From assembly GCA_965243485.1 (NCBI GenBank), contig CBDEVP010000001.1:2666001-2730000 (forward strand): DNA of 64,000 nucleotides, read 5' to 3'. Each line of letters opens with the position of its first letter. Position 1 is the first letter of the stretch. The notes beneath the pieces are model-generated. The model had not been told where the DNA came from. It saw only the letters and a list, made by a program, of their open reading frames with translations, and searched no databases. Below are positions 8,696 through 17,925 of the stretch, piece by piece. This stretch comes from UBA7330 sp965243485. GTDB taxonomy: Bacteria; Bacteroidota; Bacteroidia; Cytophagales; Cyclobacteriaceae. A program made the position numbers and the translations under genes.

Positions 8696-11158
8696 ATGAA
8701 AATATCATTTCATCACCTGTGCTTCATTGCTATCAACATTTTTCTTTGGACATCCTGCAGCACAAAAGAATCCTCCATTGCTGAGTTTAGTACCAGTAAA
8801 TTCAGGCTTGGTATCAATAGCAGCGGGGTTGTAACAGGTCTGGTAGACATTGAATCGGGAACTAACTACCTGGCAAACGACACAACCACCCACCTGCTGT
8901 CGTTGAGGATAGCGGGAGTATTTAAATTTCCCGAAACCGTGAGTGTAAATCAGGATGTGATCACACTCCGGTTTGAAAATGGGATCGCTGCTGACATAAA
9001 AGCCAAAGAAAAAGAGACGCACCTGGTATTTGAGCTTATCGGTATGACCCATCAGGAAGATGTGGAACTGATTGTCTGGGGGCCATATCAGACCACCATC
9101 AATAAGGTTATCGGGGAAACCATAGGGGTGGTGCGTGGTGAAGAATATGCCATTGGGATACAAGCTCTTAACCTGAAGACACTGGGAGGTTACCCATGGA
9201 ATGAAAGTGACCGCATGCCGGCCTTTGACATTTTCAGGGAGGGTCTGAAAGACATGCATCCGGATAGTGATGGAAGTGTACTCTACCGGGTCGAAGCCGG
9301 AAGCCCAACCGATTATGGGAGCAGCTTACAGGCTTATACCAGGGACAGAAGCAAAGCCAGGATCGTAGCTGATTTCAACCATGAAAAGATTGTGGCTCCT
9401 CCATATGAAGACGGGGGCGTCATTGGATCAAAAATTGCACTTTTCGGCTGTTCGGTGGATGAAGCATTACGGTATATGGGTGAGATTGAGCTGGCTGAAG
9501 GGCTTCCGCATCCCATGATCGATGGTGAATGGGTGAAAACCTCACCTGTTGCATCCTCAGCCTATCTGATCACAAGCTACACGGAAGAAAATGTAGAACA
9601 AGCCATTGAACTGACCAAAAAGGCCGGTCTGAAATATTTATATCATTATGGGAAAACCTTTGAGAACTGGGGACACTTCGACCTTTTTGAAGGTGAATTC
9701 CCCGGTGGGGTCAGAGGACTTGCGAAATGCGTGGAAAAAGCGGAAGCGGCTGGCATTAAAATGGGTACGCATTGTCTCTCCAATTTCATTACCACCAATG
9801 ATCCGTACGTGACGCCGGTCCCAGATAAGCGACTGGCCAGGGTGGGTAGCTCTGTTATTACATCAGATATTGACGAAAAAGCCACTGAGATCCCGATTGA
9901 ATCACCGGATTTTTTCAACCAGATGAAAAATAACAATCTGAAAACTGTCATGATCGATGAGGAGCTGATCAGGTACGGTTCGGTTTCTGAGCAGGCTCCA
10001 TGGAAGCTTCTAGATTGTGTGAGAGGTGCTTTCGGTACCTCTGCTGCTTCACACGGATCAGGAGGAGAGATCTCCAAGTTGCTGGATCACGGGTATAAGG
10101 TCTTTTTGACCAATGCTGACCTCACCATAGAAATGTCGGAAACCCTTGCCGATCTGTACAACCAGACAGGCCTGAGGCAGATCTCTTTTGACGGGCTGGA
10201 GGGTAACCGATCAACCGGATTAGGTACTTACGGGGAGTCTTTGATGCCCTATACCTGGTATTCAAATCTTAAGGATGAGCTCAAAGACCATCTGATCATC
10301 GATGCCAGCCGGACCACACACTTTTTCTGGCACATCTACACCAGGATGAACTGGGGAGAGCCCTGGTATGCCGGTTTTCGCGAAAGTCAGACTGAGTACC
10401 GGTTTAACAACCAGGCTTATTTTAAAAGAAATTTTATGCCGGGCATGCTGGGCTGGTTTAAGATGACACCGGAAACCAGCCTGGAGGATATTGAGTGGCT
10501 GCTGGCCCGGTCGGCTGGTTATGATGCGGGTTATGCCCTCGTGGCAGACCCGGAGAGTGTAGGGGCAAATGGAAATTCAGAAGGAATCCTTGAGCTGATC
10601 GGGGACTGGGAAAAGCTTAGACTTTCCAATTCATTTTCAGAGACTCAAAAAGAATTGATGAGAGACAACAGCAAAGAGTTTTCCATATCAAAGATCGGTG
10701 AAGAGGAATGGAGCTGGCGGGAAGTAGCAGCTCAAATATTCAACCATGAGAAAAAAACAAGACAGCCGGGCGAGCCACTATATTCTACTTTTACATTTGA
10801 AAATATCGGAGCCGAGCAGACACTCAACTTTATCCTCTCTGCAAAAAACAGTACTGTTAATAATATTGAAGTTGAGTTGAACAACTACAGGAAAATTAAC
10901 TTAAATGTGACCATAAAGGCCGGTCAGACATTTAAATATTCAGGAGGTAATAAGGGTTATCTCTATGATTCGAACTGGCAGATAATTCATGAGGTAAACC
11001 TTGACCCCGCCGATTTCAAGATCAACCCTGGTGAAAATAAGGTGAGCATTGATTGCAGCTTTGAGCAGGCAGAAAAAGATGCCGCAGTGAAAGTTGAACT
11101 GAGGACAAAAGGAGCAATCACAAAAGTTGCCTTGAAAGATATGGGAAAGCCTGAATGA
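8696..11158 (+). CDS. Large exported lipoprotein, possible TIM-barrel glycosidase (family unassigned)
   Basis: The 820-residue protein starts at ATG 8696 with a lipoprotein signal ending LWTSC; the ATG at 8681 would place five extra residues before it. Residues about 25-270 look like a beta-sandwich, as in galactose-mutarotase-like N-terminal domains of glycosidases. Residues about 280-640 look like a (beta/alpha)8 barrel, with segments such as LKYLYHYGKTFENWGHFD, GIKMGTHCLSN, LRQISFDGLEGNR and HLIIDASRTTHFFWHIYTR. A C-terminal beta domain follows. The acidic residue in SFDGLEG is a candidate catalytic position. I cannot assign a CAZy family, so hydrolase activity is inference. Confidence 0.6.
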   Translation: MKISFHHLCFIAINIFLWTSCSTKESSIAEFSTSKFRLGINSSGVVTGLVDIESGTNYLANDTTTHLLSLRIAGVFKFPETVSVNQDVITLRFENGIAADIKAKEKETHLVFELIGMTHQEDVELIVWGPYQTTINKVIGETIGVVRGEEYAIGIQALNLKTLGGYPWNESDRMPAFDIFREGLKDMHPDSDGSVLYRVEAGSPTDYGSSLQAYTRDRSKARIVADFNHEKIVAPPYEDGGVIGSKIALFGCSVDEALRYMGEIELAEGLPHPMIDGEWVKTSPVASSAYLITSYTEENVEQAIELTKKAGLKYLYHYGKTFENWGHFDLFEGEFPGGVRGLAKCVEKAEAAGIKMGTHCLSNFITTNDPYVTPVPDKRLARVGSSVITSDIDEKATEIPIESPDFFNQMKNNNLKTVMIDEELIRYGSVSEQAPWKLLDCVRGAFGTSAASHGSGGEISKLLDHGYKVFLTNADLTIEMSETLADLYNQTGLRQISFDGLEGNRSTGLGTYGESLMPYTWYSNLKDELKDHLIIDASRTTHFFWHIYTRMNWGEPWYAGFRESQTEYRFNNQAYFKRNFMPGMLGWFKMTPETSLEDIEWLLARSAGYDAGYALVADPESVGANGNSEGILELIGDWEKLRLSNSFSETQKELMRDNSKEFSISKIGEEEWSWREVAAQIFNHEKKTRQPGEPLYSTFTFENIGAEQTLNFILSAKNSTVNNIEVELNNYRKINLNVTIKAGQTFKYSGGNKGYLYDSNWQIIHEVNLDPADFKINPGENKVSIDCSFEQAEKDAAVKVELRTKGAITKVALKDMGKPE

Positions 11159-11216
11159 CGAATTTAAGGTACTTAGCGGTCCGATTTTCATCTCAATTAA
11201 TTATCTTTCCTATAGC

Positions 11217-12095
11217 GTGAAAAAGCTTTATACTTTCTTTGTTTTAGGTAGTCTACTTTTTCCATCCATTCAGGCCCAGCAAACCGGGATGATCAACTAT
11301 GAGCAGCTGGGTATATCCTTTACCATTCCCGAAGGCTGGATCGGACAGGAAGTTAATGATGCCTATCTGATAGCTTCTCAAACAAAGCCGGGTTTTATCA
11401 TGCTTTCGGTGCAGGAGTATTCTTCGCAGGAAATAATGCTTTCGGAAATGCAGGCGGGTTACCAGGAAGGTTTCGGAACCAGTCTGCGACCGGCTGGAGA
11501 TGTTGAGGTCATTGATCAGAACACCCTCGGCGCGGAATACAACGGAATGCTTGAAGGCCAGCCGGCCAAAGCTTATGTCACAGGTACCATCAATGATTAC
11601 GGGCAGGACGTTTACATCATGGCGGCTACAACAGCAGAACTGTATACAGAAGAATATAAGCAATTGGCGCTGATGCTGGAGAAAAGCCTGACATTCGTAC
11701 AGGTGAAACCTGCTGCAGCCACTCAGGATTGGAAGACCCTGCTTTCAAACACCAAGCTTACCTATATGGATTCATATTCATCAAATTCATATACCTCCGG
11801 AGGTGTTTCAGGGGGTTACAGTTCTAAAACGGTTTTTGACCTGTGTTCCAGAGGCTATTTCAACTACTACGGCAGCAACAATGTATCCCTGGGCAGTGAC
11901 GTTTCTTCCGGATATTCAGGTAGTCGCGGGCAGGGAAGCGGACAGTGGGAAGTTGTTGGTAACACATTGCGGCTTAAATTTAATAACGGTGAGATCTGGG
12001 AGTATGAACTGACCATGCAGGATGGCAAAACCTTCCTGAATGGTAACCGCTATTTTCGCACGACCGAAGGCGAGTATGCCCCCAATTGCTATTAG
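11217..12095 (+). CDS. Secreted hypothetical protein with Ser/Gly/Tyr-rich C-terminal domain
   Basis: The 292-residue protein begins with GTG 11217 and a clear signal peptide (MKKLYTFFVLGSLLFPSIQA). Residues about 25-165 form a domain starting MINYEQLGISFTIPEGW, similar in outline to PsbP/DcrB-like folds seen in bacterial secreted proteins. After a spacer, the C-terminal part is rich in Ser, Gly and Tyr (SYTSGGVSGGYSS; GSGQWEVVGNTLRLKF) and reads like a small lipocalin-type beta domain. No catalytic motif is visible. It lies 58 bases after the large lipoprotein gene on the same strand. Confidence 0.75.
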   Translation: MKKLYTFFVLGSLLFPSIQAQQTGMINYEQLGISFTIPEGWIGQEVNDAYLIASQTKPGFIMLSVQEYSSQEIMLSEMQAGYQEGFGTSLRPAGDVEVIDQNTLGAEYNGMLEGQPAKAYVTGTINDYGQDVYIMAATTAELYTEEYKQLALMLEKSLTFVQVKPAAATQDWKTLLSNTKLTYMDSYSSNSYTSGGVSGGYSSKTVFDLCSRGYFNYYGSNNVSLGSDVSSGYSGSRGQGSGQWEVVGNTLRLKFNNGEIWEYELTMQDGKTFLNGNRYFRTTEGEYAPNCY

Positions 12096-12117
12096 GCAAT
12101 CATGAATTTTGCGTTGA

Positions 12118-12423
12118 TTATTCGATCACATCAATGATGGATGAATAGTCTGCGGAAACGATCCAAAGCAAGAGGACCAAAATGATCACAAGGGTGAGTC
12201 CGGCAATTAAGATCAGTTGCTGCCTGTCATTCCTGTTTTCTTTCTCGAAACGGAAAAGAAACTGGTCCACTCTGTCTTCATCTACAGGCCTCGTTTTCAG
12301 TGGGGGTTTTACCGAATGTTTGTACTCCCCGTGTATTTCCTTCAGCCTTTTTCGTTTCCCAAGCAACTTCCTGTTGTGCTTGTTGGCATTGATCATTGAA
12401 TCTATGGGGCCTCCGAATGACAT
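12118..12423 (-). CDS. Small single-pass membrane protein
   Basis: The 101-residue product begins MSFGGPIDSMINANKHNRKLL, is very basic over residues 13-45, and has one strong transmembrane helix near the C-terminus (LILIAGLTLVIILVLLLWIV, about 71-90). Proteins with this MSxGGPIxSM start and C-terminal anchor are common in Bacteroidota and unnamed. The N-terminal part is likely cytoplasmic. It converges on the preceding plus-strand gene with only 22 bases between the stops. Confidence 0.75.
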   Translation of the reverse strand: MSFGGPIDSMINANKHNRKLLGKRKRLKEIHGEYKHSVKPPLKTRPVDEDRVDQFLFRFEKENRNDRQQLILIAGLTLVIILVLLLWIVSADYSSIIDVIE

Positions 12424-12538
12424 CTCATTACACTATTGCTCTTAATGTATAAGACGTTTTTATGAAGAAGCGGTTATATGATTTTAGTCAGTTCATGCAG
12501 CGGTTTCTTTACCTGACTGACTATAACCCTAAAGACTT

Positions 12539-14005
12539 CTACTTGCTCGCCATGAGGCTATTTCCCATGACAGGCATCAGCCTGAAAATATACCCCGGCT
12601 CTTCCACTGCAATGTAGATATAGCCATCCGGCCCTATTCTGACATTTCTTAGCCGTCCGACGCCTTTCATCAGTGGCTCTTCTTTCACCACTTCGTTACC
12701 CTCCAGTACAACGCGATTCAGGTATCGGAATCTCAATGATCCGACCAGGAAATCACCTTTCCAACCCGGGTATTTGTCGGTGGTCACAAAGGCCGCTCCG
12801 CAAGGTGCGATCGAAGGGACCCAGTACAGGATGGGTTGCTCCATACCCTCTTTTTCAGTAAGATTAGTGAATGCACGACCATCATACTCAATGCCATAAG
12901 AGATCACCGGCCAGCCGTAGTTGACACCCGGTCTGATGATATTGATCTCATCGCCGCCGCGTGGTCCATGCTCGTGCGCCCAGATCTGACCAGTTTCAGG
13001 ATGTAATGCCAGTCCCTGTGGATTTCTATGGCCATAGCTGTAGATAGACGCCATGGCTGTATCGACATTGACAAACGGATTGTCCGAAGGAATACTGCCA
13101 TCATCCAGCAAACGATGGATCTTTCCGCTGTGATTGCTCAAATACTGCGGATGCTCGTTTTCTCTTCTTCTATCCCCCGTAGAAAAATATAAATAACCCT
13201 CATTGTCAAATTCGATCCTGCCTCCAAAATGTGAACCCGAAGAAACAAACGGCGTTGCGGTAAACAGTTTTTGTCCCTGCACCAGTTTGTCATCTTTCAA
13301 TTTGTAACGACTGAGCTCAGTGTTGGAGACGGTGTCACCATTTTCCACACCCACGGCAGAATAGCTGACATAGATCCATCCATTGTTTTCATAATCAGGG
13401 TGTAATTCCAGGTCCAGCAAACCGCCCTGGCCACGATACACAACTTTGGGTACACCGGAGACCGGTATCTTGTTCAGGCCTTTATCAATGCGATAGATCT
13501 CCCCGGACTGCTCGGTCACCAGCATGTCACCCGAGGGAAGGAATACCATGCCCCAGGGCTGATTCATTCCGGATACGATGGTATCCAACTCGATGGTCAG
13601 GAGTTCTGTTTTAAAGGTGTCCGATTCAAGTTTTTCTTCCTGAAACCCATACTGCTCCACCTTTTCTATACCCTGAACAATGTACTTTGTCAGGTGGCCG
13701 ATCTGCTCATCAGAGAAAACATTTTTCCAGGCAACCATCTCCGTGCCCGGAAAGCCCTGTTTGATCGAGCTGAAAATGCTGTCATATTCCTTTCCATGCT
13801 TCCACCGGTGACCTGCAAAAGCCAGCACGTTGGCACCATGACAGCTGGCACACATGTTTTTGTAAGTGTTTTCCGCCGCAATCATGGCGCTGTCCGGTTT
13901 TTCAGTATTGTTCTCCGCAGAACTATCATCCTGAGATGGGGACGAACAGTAATACAGGAAAAGAACGACCAGTAAAAGAGGAAAAGTTTTTATCAGTATT
14001 TTCAT
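12539..14005 (-). CDS. Lipoprotein: cytochrome c fused to PQQ-dependent sugar dehydrogenase
   Basis: The 488-residue protein has a lipoprotein signal (LFLYYCSS), a small cytochrome c domain with the haem motif MCASCH (about 52-57), and then from about residue 130 a soluble aldose dehydrogenase beta-propeller (NQPWGMVFLPSGDMLVTEQSGEIYRI, HLGGRIEFD-like segments, HGPRGGDEINI, GVNYGWPVISYG). The family oxidises aldoses with PQQ in the periplasm; the fused cytochrome would take the electrons to the respiratory chain. The Cys in the signal and the single CxxCH are plainly visible. No PQQ synthesis genes are in the window. Confidence 0.9.
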   Translation of the reverse strand: MKILIKTFPLLLVVLFLYYCSSPSQDDSSAENNTEKPDSAMIAAENTYKNMCASCHGANVLAFAGHRWKHGKEYDSIFSSIKQGFPGTEMVAWKNVFSDEQIGHLTKYIVQGIEKVEQYGFQEEKLESDTFKTELLTIELDTIVSGMNQPWGMVFLPSGDMLVTEQSGEIYRIDKGLNKIPVSGVPKVVYRGQGGLLDLELHPDYENNGWIYVSYSAVGVENGDTVSNTELSRYKLKDDKLVQGQKLFTATPFVSSGSHFGGRIEFDNEGYLYFSTGDRRRENEHPQYLSNHSGKIHRLLDDGSIPSDNPFVNVDTAMASIYSYGHRNPQGLALHPETGQIWAHEHGPRGGDEINIIRPGVNYGWPVISYGIEYDGRAFTNLTEKEGMEQPILYWVPSIAPCGAAFVTTDKYPGWKGDFLVGSLRFRYLNRVVLEGNEVVKEEPLMKGVGRLRNVRIGPDGYIYIAVEEPGYIFRLMPVMGNSLMASK

Positions 14006-14093
14006 ACCATCGAATTTAGTGGACCTGATGCAAAAAAGCAGATAATGTCTATATTAATCCCGTATATTTCATACCCGACCCAACTAAAATCTC

Positions 14094-14492
14094 GTGAACC
14101 CGGACATCCAGGCATTCCATCAAAAACAGGCTGACCCGGAAAGGCAGATCTGTGACAGGCTTCATGAAGTGATCTGCCACCAGCTGCCTGAGGCTGAAAA
14201 TAAGGTCTGGCATGCGCATCCCGTTTGGTTTCTGGATGGAAATCCCATTGTCGGCTACAGCAAGCTGAAAGCTGGCATCCGGCTCATGTTCTGGAGCGGA
14301 GTAGATTTTGAAGAGGAAAAACTAAAACCCGGGACCGGAAAATTCAAAGATGCTTCCATTGTGTACACCTCGCAGGATCAGATCGTGGAAAATGATCTTG
14401 ATCGATGGCTCGAGAAAGCCCGGAACATCCAGTGGGATTATAAAAACATTGTGAAACGAAAAGGAAAACTTGTAAGACTTAAATGGCAATGA
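14094..14492 (+). CDS. DUF1801/YdhG-like protein
   Basis: The 132-residue protein starts with GTG 14094 and reads MNPDIQAFHQKQADPERQIC, followed by NKVWHAHPVWFLDGNPIVGY and KAGIRLMFWSG, which fit the DUF1801 fold. The function is unknown; members are small cytoplasmic proteins thought to bind a ligand or iron. It overlaps the next gene by 10 bases, which suggests translational coupling with the amidase gene, although no functional link is evident. Confidence 0.8.
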   Translation: MNPDIQAFHQKQADPERQICDRLHEVICHQLPEAENKVWHAHPVWFLDGNPIVGYSKLKAGIRLMFWSGVDFEEEKLKPGTGKFKDASIVYTSQDQIVENDLDRWLEKARNIQWDYKNIVKRKGKLVRLKWQ

Positions 14493-15499
14493 GATCTGGC
14501 AGCAAAGTCCTTGGTATTTATTTCATATTAGGTGTTTTTTTATTGCTGAAAGCTTGCGGAAATAAGCAGCCAACCCCTTTGAATGACAAGACGATCGTGA
14601 TCGATCCGGGGCATGGTGGTACAGCGCAGACAGACAGCTACCGGGTTGGGCCCGCAGGAGAGCGGGAAGAATGGATTGACCTGAGAGTAGGCCTTTTATT
14701 GAGAGATTTACTTGAAGAAAAAGGTGCCAGGGTATTGATGACACGAACGGAGGATGTTCAGGTCGCACTTGCCGATCGTGCAAAACTTGCCGTGGAAAAC
14801 CGGGCTGATCTTTTTGTTTCCATCCACCACAATGCCACCGCCGATACTACGGTGAATTTTCCGATCATTTATTTCCACGGGACTGCTTCGGATAATGAGG
14901 CAGGAGTAGCTTTTGCCAGGAAACTGGCGCTGAGGCTGGTGGATAATATGTTTGATAAAGAAACCCCTTTCAGCGTGGTTTCCGATTTTACCATTTTTTC
15001 CAATGCCGGTACGAGTGTACTACGGCATACTTATGGTATCCCCGGAGTGATTGCAGAAGCCTCTTTTTTCACCCATCCCGAAGAGGAACAACGATTGAAG
15101 CGGCGGGAGTACAACCTGAATGAGGCTGAGGCTTATGCTCAAGCCATAGAAGACTTTTTCAGTAGTCAGGTTCCGGACATACTGCCCAAAGACAGCACTC
15201 ATTTTCCTTCAAAGTTTCAAACGCTTCAGGAAGCTGATCGAATGAGCCCGATCGCACGAAGGTGGAAGAAGGATTTTGAGGATGGGGTAGTACTGATGAA
15301 TGCGGCAGATACAGCTTCAATCCACAAAGCCTATGAACTATTTACCCGATCCGCGCGGTCTTTCCCGGACTCCCACGTGGCCGGAGAATGCCATCGATAC
15401 CGGGCGGAATTGCTAAGAAAGCTAGGTAGAATCGAAGAGGCTGAAGATGCGGAAAAGCGGGTGAAGGAGTTTTATCCATTAAATGAAATTGTGAGGTGA
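14483..15499 (+). CDS. N-acetylmuramoyl-L-alanine amidase (Amidase_3), lipoprotein
   Basis: The 338-residue protein has a lipoprotein signal (FILGVFLLLKACGN) and a zinc amidase domain over about residues 35-230. Visible zinc and catalytic motifs are VIDPGHGG, the conserved Glu region EREEWIDLRVG, SIHHNA, and the C-terminal Glu in IAEASFFTHPEE. It would cleave the muramoyl-alanine bond of peptidoglycan in the periplasm. The last 100 residues form a helical TPR-like tail (ADTASIHKAYELFTRSARSFPDS). It overlaps the next gene by 4 bases (GTGA). Confidence 0.92.
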   Translation: MAMRSGSKVLGIYFILGVFLLLKACGNKQPTPLNDKTIVIDPGHGGTAQTDSYRVGPAGEREEWIDLRVGLLLRDLLEEKGARVLMTRTEDVQVALADRAKLAVENRADLFVSIHHNATADTTVNFPIIYFHGTASDNEAGVAFARKLALRLVDNMFDKETPFSVVSDFTIFSNAGTSVLRHTYGIPGVIAEASFFTHPEEEQRLKRREYNLNEAEAYAQAIEDFFSSQVPDILPKDSTHFPSKFQTLQEADRMSPIARRWKKDFEDGVVLMNAADTASIHKAYELFTRSARSFPDSHVAGECHRYRAELLRKLGRIEEAEDAEKRVKEFYPLNEIVR

Positions 15500-16065
15500 C
15501 AGAAAAACAGAAAATGCTGAGAGGGGAACATTATAATCCCCGGGACCCGGAATTGCTTGAGGTATACCACAAAGCAAGGAGGCTTACCAGGCAGTTCAAC
15601 AACCTCGATTCGGAGAAGATGCAGGAGCGGGAGGGTATTTTAAGCCGGTTGCTGGGGTATAAAGGTCCGAACGTCTGGATTGAAGCCCCTTTCTTTTGCG
15701 ATTACGGGGAAAACATTTCGATAGGAGAAAACACTTTCATCAATATCAACTGCATGTTTCTGGATGACAATAAAATCACGATTGGAAAGGACGGGCTCAT
15801 TGCACCGTATGTGCAGATCTACACGGCGAATCATCCGTTGAATGCTTCTGAACGGATACCTGAAGGAACCGGTCCCAGGTATATCCTTTCCACCAGGCCG
15901 GTGACCATTGGGGACCGCGTATGGATCGGAGGGAATTCGGTGATTCTGCCCGGGGTGACCATTGGAGACAATGTCACGATCGGGGCCGGAAGCATGGTCA
16001 CCAAAGACATTCCCGACGATGTGCTGGCTTTTGGTAATCCATGTCGGGTGATCAAAAAACTTTAG
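15496..16065 (+). CDS. Sugar O-acetyltransferase (maltose/galactoside acetyltransferase family)
   Basis: The 189-residue protein begins at GTG 15496 inside the GTGA overlap with the amidase stop. It has the maltose acetyltransferase N-terminal motif (MLRGEHYNPRDPELL) and then left-handed beta-helix hexapeptide repeats (IGENTFININCMFLD, VTIGDRVWIGGNSVILPGV, IGDNVTIGAGSMVTKDIP). The active-site His is in TANHPL. The enzyme transfers acetyl from acetyl-CoA to a sugar hydroxyl in the cytoplasm. The length (about 185) fits the family. Confidence 0.93.
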   Translation: MTEKQKMLRGEHYNPRDPELLEVYHKARRLTRQFNNLDSEKMQEREGILSRLLGYKGPNVWIEAPFFCDYGENISIGENTFININCMFLDDNKITIGKDGLIAPYVQIYTANHPLNASERIPEGTGPRYILSTRPVTIGDRVWIGGNSVILPGVTIGDNVTIGAGSMVTKDIPDDVLAFGNPCRVIKKL

Positions 16066-16112
16066 CTTTCCATCAGGAGAAAACAGGTTTTCAATTTTTA
16101 TCCGTATCTATC

Positions 16113-16139
16113 CGATTATAATCGTAATTATCCGGATAA
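16113..16139. promoter_or_regulatory. Two adjacent perfect 12-bp palindromes
   Basis: CGATTATAATCG (16113-16124) and TTATCCGGATAA (16128-16139) are each perfectly self-complementary and lie 3 bases apart. They are 48 bases after the acetyltransferase stop and about 120 bases before the next start. They could be operator half-sites or a chance AT-rich structure. No T-tract follows, so they are not a usual terminator. Confidence 0.35.
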
Positions 16140-16215
16140 GAATTATCTCACGGGCTATTTGTGGCGATGAAATGGTGCCCTGATCTCTCAGAAAACGGTA
16201 TCTTTGATAGAGAAT

Positions 16216-16231
16216 AAGCGCAATAGCGCTT
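16216..16231. repeat. Small hairpin, REP-like
   Basis: AAGCGCAATAGCGCTT forms a 6-bp stem with an AATA loop, 28 bases before the next start. It resembles in style the AGCGAT-TGT-ATCGCT hairpin near 30.5 kb, so it may be a copy of a related short repeat. Confidence 0.35.
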
Positions 16232-16259
16232 CTACAGTTGTTGTGAGGCATACCTGCTA

Positions 16260-16814
16260 ATGGAAAGTAACTTCTTCAAGAAAATCGGACTACAAAAAAC
16301 ATTTGAACTGGAACTGCCACTAACGGTTGACTCATTCAAAGACATCTTCAAACACAAGGTTGGAAAAACACCTTCAGCTGTAGGGTTTGGGAACCCGAAA
16401 ACTGAGTTTCAAGGAACTTTAAAAGGAAACGAACTAACGATATGGCGGTCTGTCTCAATTTATCAGAAGAACAACGCTGCAACTTATGCAACTATAGAAC
16501 CGACTAACTCGGGACTAACTCTAACTGGTGAGATCAGAATTCCAAATAACATATTCTTCACCTACTTACTCTTTGGGCTACTTTTCAACATCATCGTTCC
16601 AACTGTAGCCATAACAGAAGGACAACTCAACGAACAGTTAAACATTCTAATTCCGTTACTACTCGCAGTTTTTGTTTTTACTCTGGTTTGGCCTTACTTC
16701 TGGTTTCGAAGGAACGTTAATAATCTGTCTAGGGTCATGGAAAAGGAACTGTCTAACTGGGCAAAAAAAGACGCCTCACAACAAGCGTTGACGTTGCTCA
16801 ACCCCTTCCAATGA
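16260..16814 (+). CDS. Hypothetical membrane protein
   Basis: The 184-residue protein has a soluble N-terminal half (about 1-95, with KTEFQGTLKGNELTIWRSV) and two adjacent transmembrane helices (about 97-117 and 127-148), followed by a basic amphipathic tail. No family is recognised. Codon use is more A-rich than in its neighbours (many ACT/AAC codons), which hints at a different history, but this is a visual impression only. It converges with the DUF3137 gene. Confidence 0.65.
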   Translation: MESNFFKKIGLQKTFELELPLTVDSFKDIFKHKVGKTPSAVGFGNPKTEFQGTLKGNELTIWRSVSIYQKNNAATYATIEPTNSGLTLTGEIRIPNNIFFTYLLFGLLFNIIVPTVAITEGQLNEQLNILIPLLLAVFVFTLVWPYFWFRRNVNNLSRVMEKELSNWAKKDASQQALTLLNPFQ

Positions 16815-16843
16815 GACAATTTGTTAAGTCAAGTCTCGTTTTT
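16813..16843 (+). terminator. Candidate rho-independent terminator
   Basis: GAGAC (16813-16817) pairs with GTCTC (16833-16837), with an inner TTG/CAA extension, and is followed by GTTTTT. The stem overlaps the stop codon of the membrane protein gene. The stem is short and AU-rich in its inner part, so the call is tentative. Confidence 0.35.
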
Positions 16844-16995
16844 ACGATCGGATTTAAGTCTTCTGATTTTTTGGCTTAAAGTGGCTGGAGTGCCTTTCCA
16901 AGGTGTATGATGGCGGTGAATAGGAGAATGAGGGCCGGAAATTGGCTCTGCTTTAATGTCATTGTTTTCCGGCAAGGCTGTGACACAAAAGCAAC

Positions 16996-17925
16996 CTAAA
17001 ATATCCCGGATAATCTGTAAATCTCATTCACAAGCTCCAGCTGGCTGGCAATGAAGGCCTTTGTATTGATAGGCTCTTTCAGAGAGGGATCCATCCACTG
17101 CTTTAAGCCCCTGGTTGGTATCGCGACATAAATGCATTGATCAATGAATGCGAATGAGAGATCTCGTTGGGTGATCTTCTTTTCTTTGAATCGCTGATTG
17201 ATCTGCATGAGCTGTTCGAGGATAGGAGGAGGAAGCAATTTTGAAGTGGTCTCAGGTGAATGTGTATACACGTTGAAGACCTTTTCAAACGCTTCATGAC
17301 CAGTATCCATCTGATTCCCCCTGTTCTGATTGACACCCGGTAAGAATCTGCTGAGCTTATCAATGAGCCTCATTTCAGCATAGGATAAAATGAAAAAGGG
17401 TGCCGGGATCTTCAATTTCAGATATAAGGCAAAGAAGATCCCCTTGAAAACCCGGGTTGTGCTTGATTTGTTTTTAGACGATTTCGTATGCTTTTTCAGG
17501 TCAATCTCAGCCATCATGATCCGATTTCCCTCGATGGAACCGGTCACGAGGTCTTCACTTTCATACCTGTTAAAGCTTAGAAATAACCTGCAATCTGTAA
17601 GGATGGATTCACTGATCCTGCCATCGGCCTGGTATTCGAAATCAGGACCCATGGACCGGACAATTTTTGATACCACAGATTCCTGGAAGTATTTCTTGAG
17701 CTTTTTTAGCTCATTGTTTCGGAGGATGAGGTATACAATCATCACCATCACCAGCGGAGCAAGTATGATGAAGGCACCAAAAAAGAAGCCGATGACAGTG
17801 CCTGCTAAAAGCGCATACAGTCCCAGTTTCCACGGTCTGAGTTTTCTCACACAATTCAACCTGAATTGTTCTGCCTGTTCGAGTTCGGACCGGACAAGGT
17901 CATAGGTTTTCTGAGGATCCAGCAT
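16996..17925 (-). CDS. DUF3137 domain-containing membrane protein
   Basis: The 309-residue protein, starting at the ATG at 17925 (MLDPQKTYDLVRSELEQ), has two transmembrane helices at about 35-75 (YALLAGTVIGFFFGAFIILA) followed by a basic linker. The C-terminal DUF3137 domain shows GSIEGNRIMMAEIDLKKHT, FKGIFFALYL and IDQCIYVAIPTRG. The role of the family is unknown; it is membrane-bound with a cytoplasmic domain. I reject a further upstream start because the extra 40 residues read like spurious coding through the repeat region. Confidence 0.88.
   Translation of the reverse strand: MLDPQKTYDLVRSELEQAEQFRLNCVRKLRPWKLGLYALLAGTVIGFFFGAFIILAPLVMVMIVYLILRNNELKKLKKYFQESVVSKIVRSMGPDFEYQADGRISESILTDCRLFLSFNRYESEDLVTGSIEGNRIMMAEIDLKKHTKSSKNKSSTTRVFKGIFFALYLKLKIPAPFFILSYAEMRLIDKLSRFLPGVNQNRGNQMDTGHEAFEKVFNVYTHSPETTSKLLPPPILEQLMQINQRFKEKKITQRDLSFAFIDQCIYVAIPTRGLKQWMDPSLKEPINTKAFIASQLELVNEIYRLSGIF

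Noticed and set aside
12182..12445. Plus-strand frames opposite the small membrane protein gene
   Set aside because: They are antisense to a frame with a clear C-terminal membrane helix; no support for coding on the plus strand.
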